A DNA stretch of 5,628 nt from Candidatus Hydrogenedentota bacterium (GTDB taxonomy: Bacteria; Hydrogenedentota; Hydrogenedentia; Hydrogenedentiales; CAITNO01): positions 1 to 5,628 of the forward strand of contig CAIXUF010000002.1 in assembly GCA_903922535.1 (NCBI GenBank), given 5' to 3'. A program made the position numbers and the translations under genes. Positions 5,613 to 5,628 of this stretch are shown here, in pieces (position 1 is the stretch's first letter; each line of letters opens with the position of its first letter). The notes below the pieces were generated by a model that saw only the letters and a program-made list of their open reading frames with translations, did no database searches and was not told the origin of the DNA.

Positions 5613-5628
5613 TGCGTAACGGCTTGGC

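Overview
The window holds the front part of one operon, read entirely on the minus strand (right to left), from a GC-rich anaerobic bacterium. The genes encode most of an NAD-linked, electron-bifurcating-type [FeFe]-hydrogenase together with a hydrogen-sensing and signalling module. The GC-rich coding, strong Shine-Dalgarno sites and anaerobic gene content would suit a fermentative bacterium (a PVC-group or other non-Firmicute anaerobe is my guess), but nothing in the window fixes the taxonomy.

Layout in the direction of transcription. Positions 5628-5462 are a regulatory region: a G-rich tract, a good sigma70-type promoter (TTGCAA, 18 bp, TATAAT), and an AT-rich array of 14-bp tandem repeats that runs through the -10 box and start-point region. 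Positions 5461-5342 hold a possible 39-residue small protein with a well-placed ribosome binding site. It is followed by a perfect 8-bp GC hairpin (5334-5316). Then come: a small thioredoxin-like [2Fe-2S] ferredoxin (5270-5010); HydS, a sensory-type [FeFe]-hydrogenase with two ferredoxin clusters, an H-cluster domain, a further 4Fe-4S domain and a PAS domain (5006-3282); a SpoIIE/PP2C-type serine phosphatase with an unrecognised C-terminal domain (3277-2099); HydC, the NuoE-like subunit (2058-1564); and HydB, the NuoF-like NADH/FMN subunit (1567-1, cut by the window edge inside its 4Fe-4S motif). The catalytic subunit HydA would be expected just beyond position 1.

How they may work together: HydC and HydB carry electrons between NAD(H) and the catalytic HydA. 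HydS keeps the cysteines that hold the H-cluster but has alanine at the position of the proton-transfer cysteine, as expected of a slow, sensory enzyme. Its state would pass through the extra 4Fe-4S and PAS domains to the neighbouring phosphatase, which would act on an unseen phosphoprotein and adjust hydrogenase expression. The gene families and order are known from anaerobes. The less explained parts are the promoter repeat array, the small ORF with its hairpin, the phosphatase C-terminal domain, and the absence of a partner kinase in the window. The plus strand carries no gene I can support.
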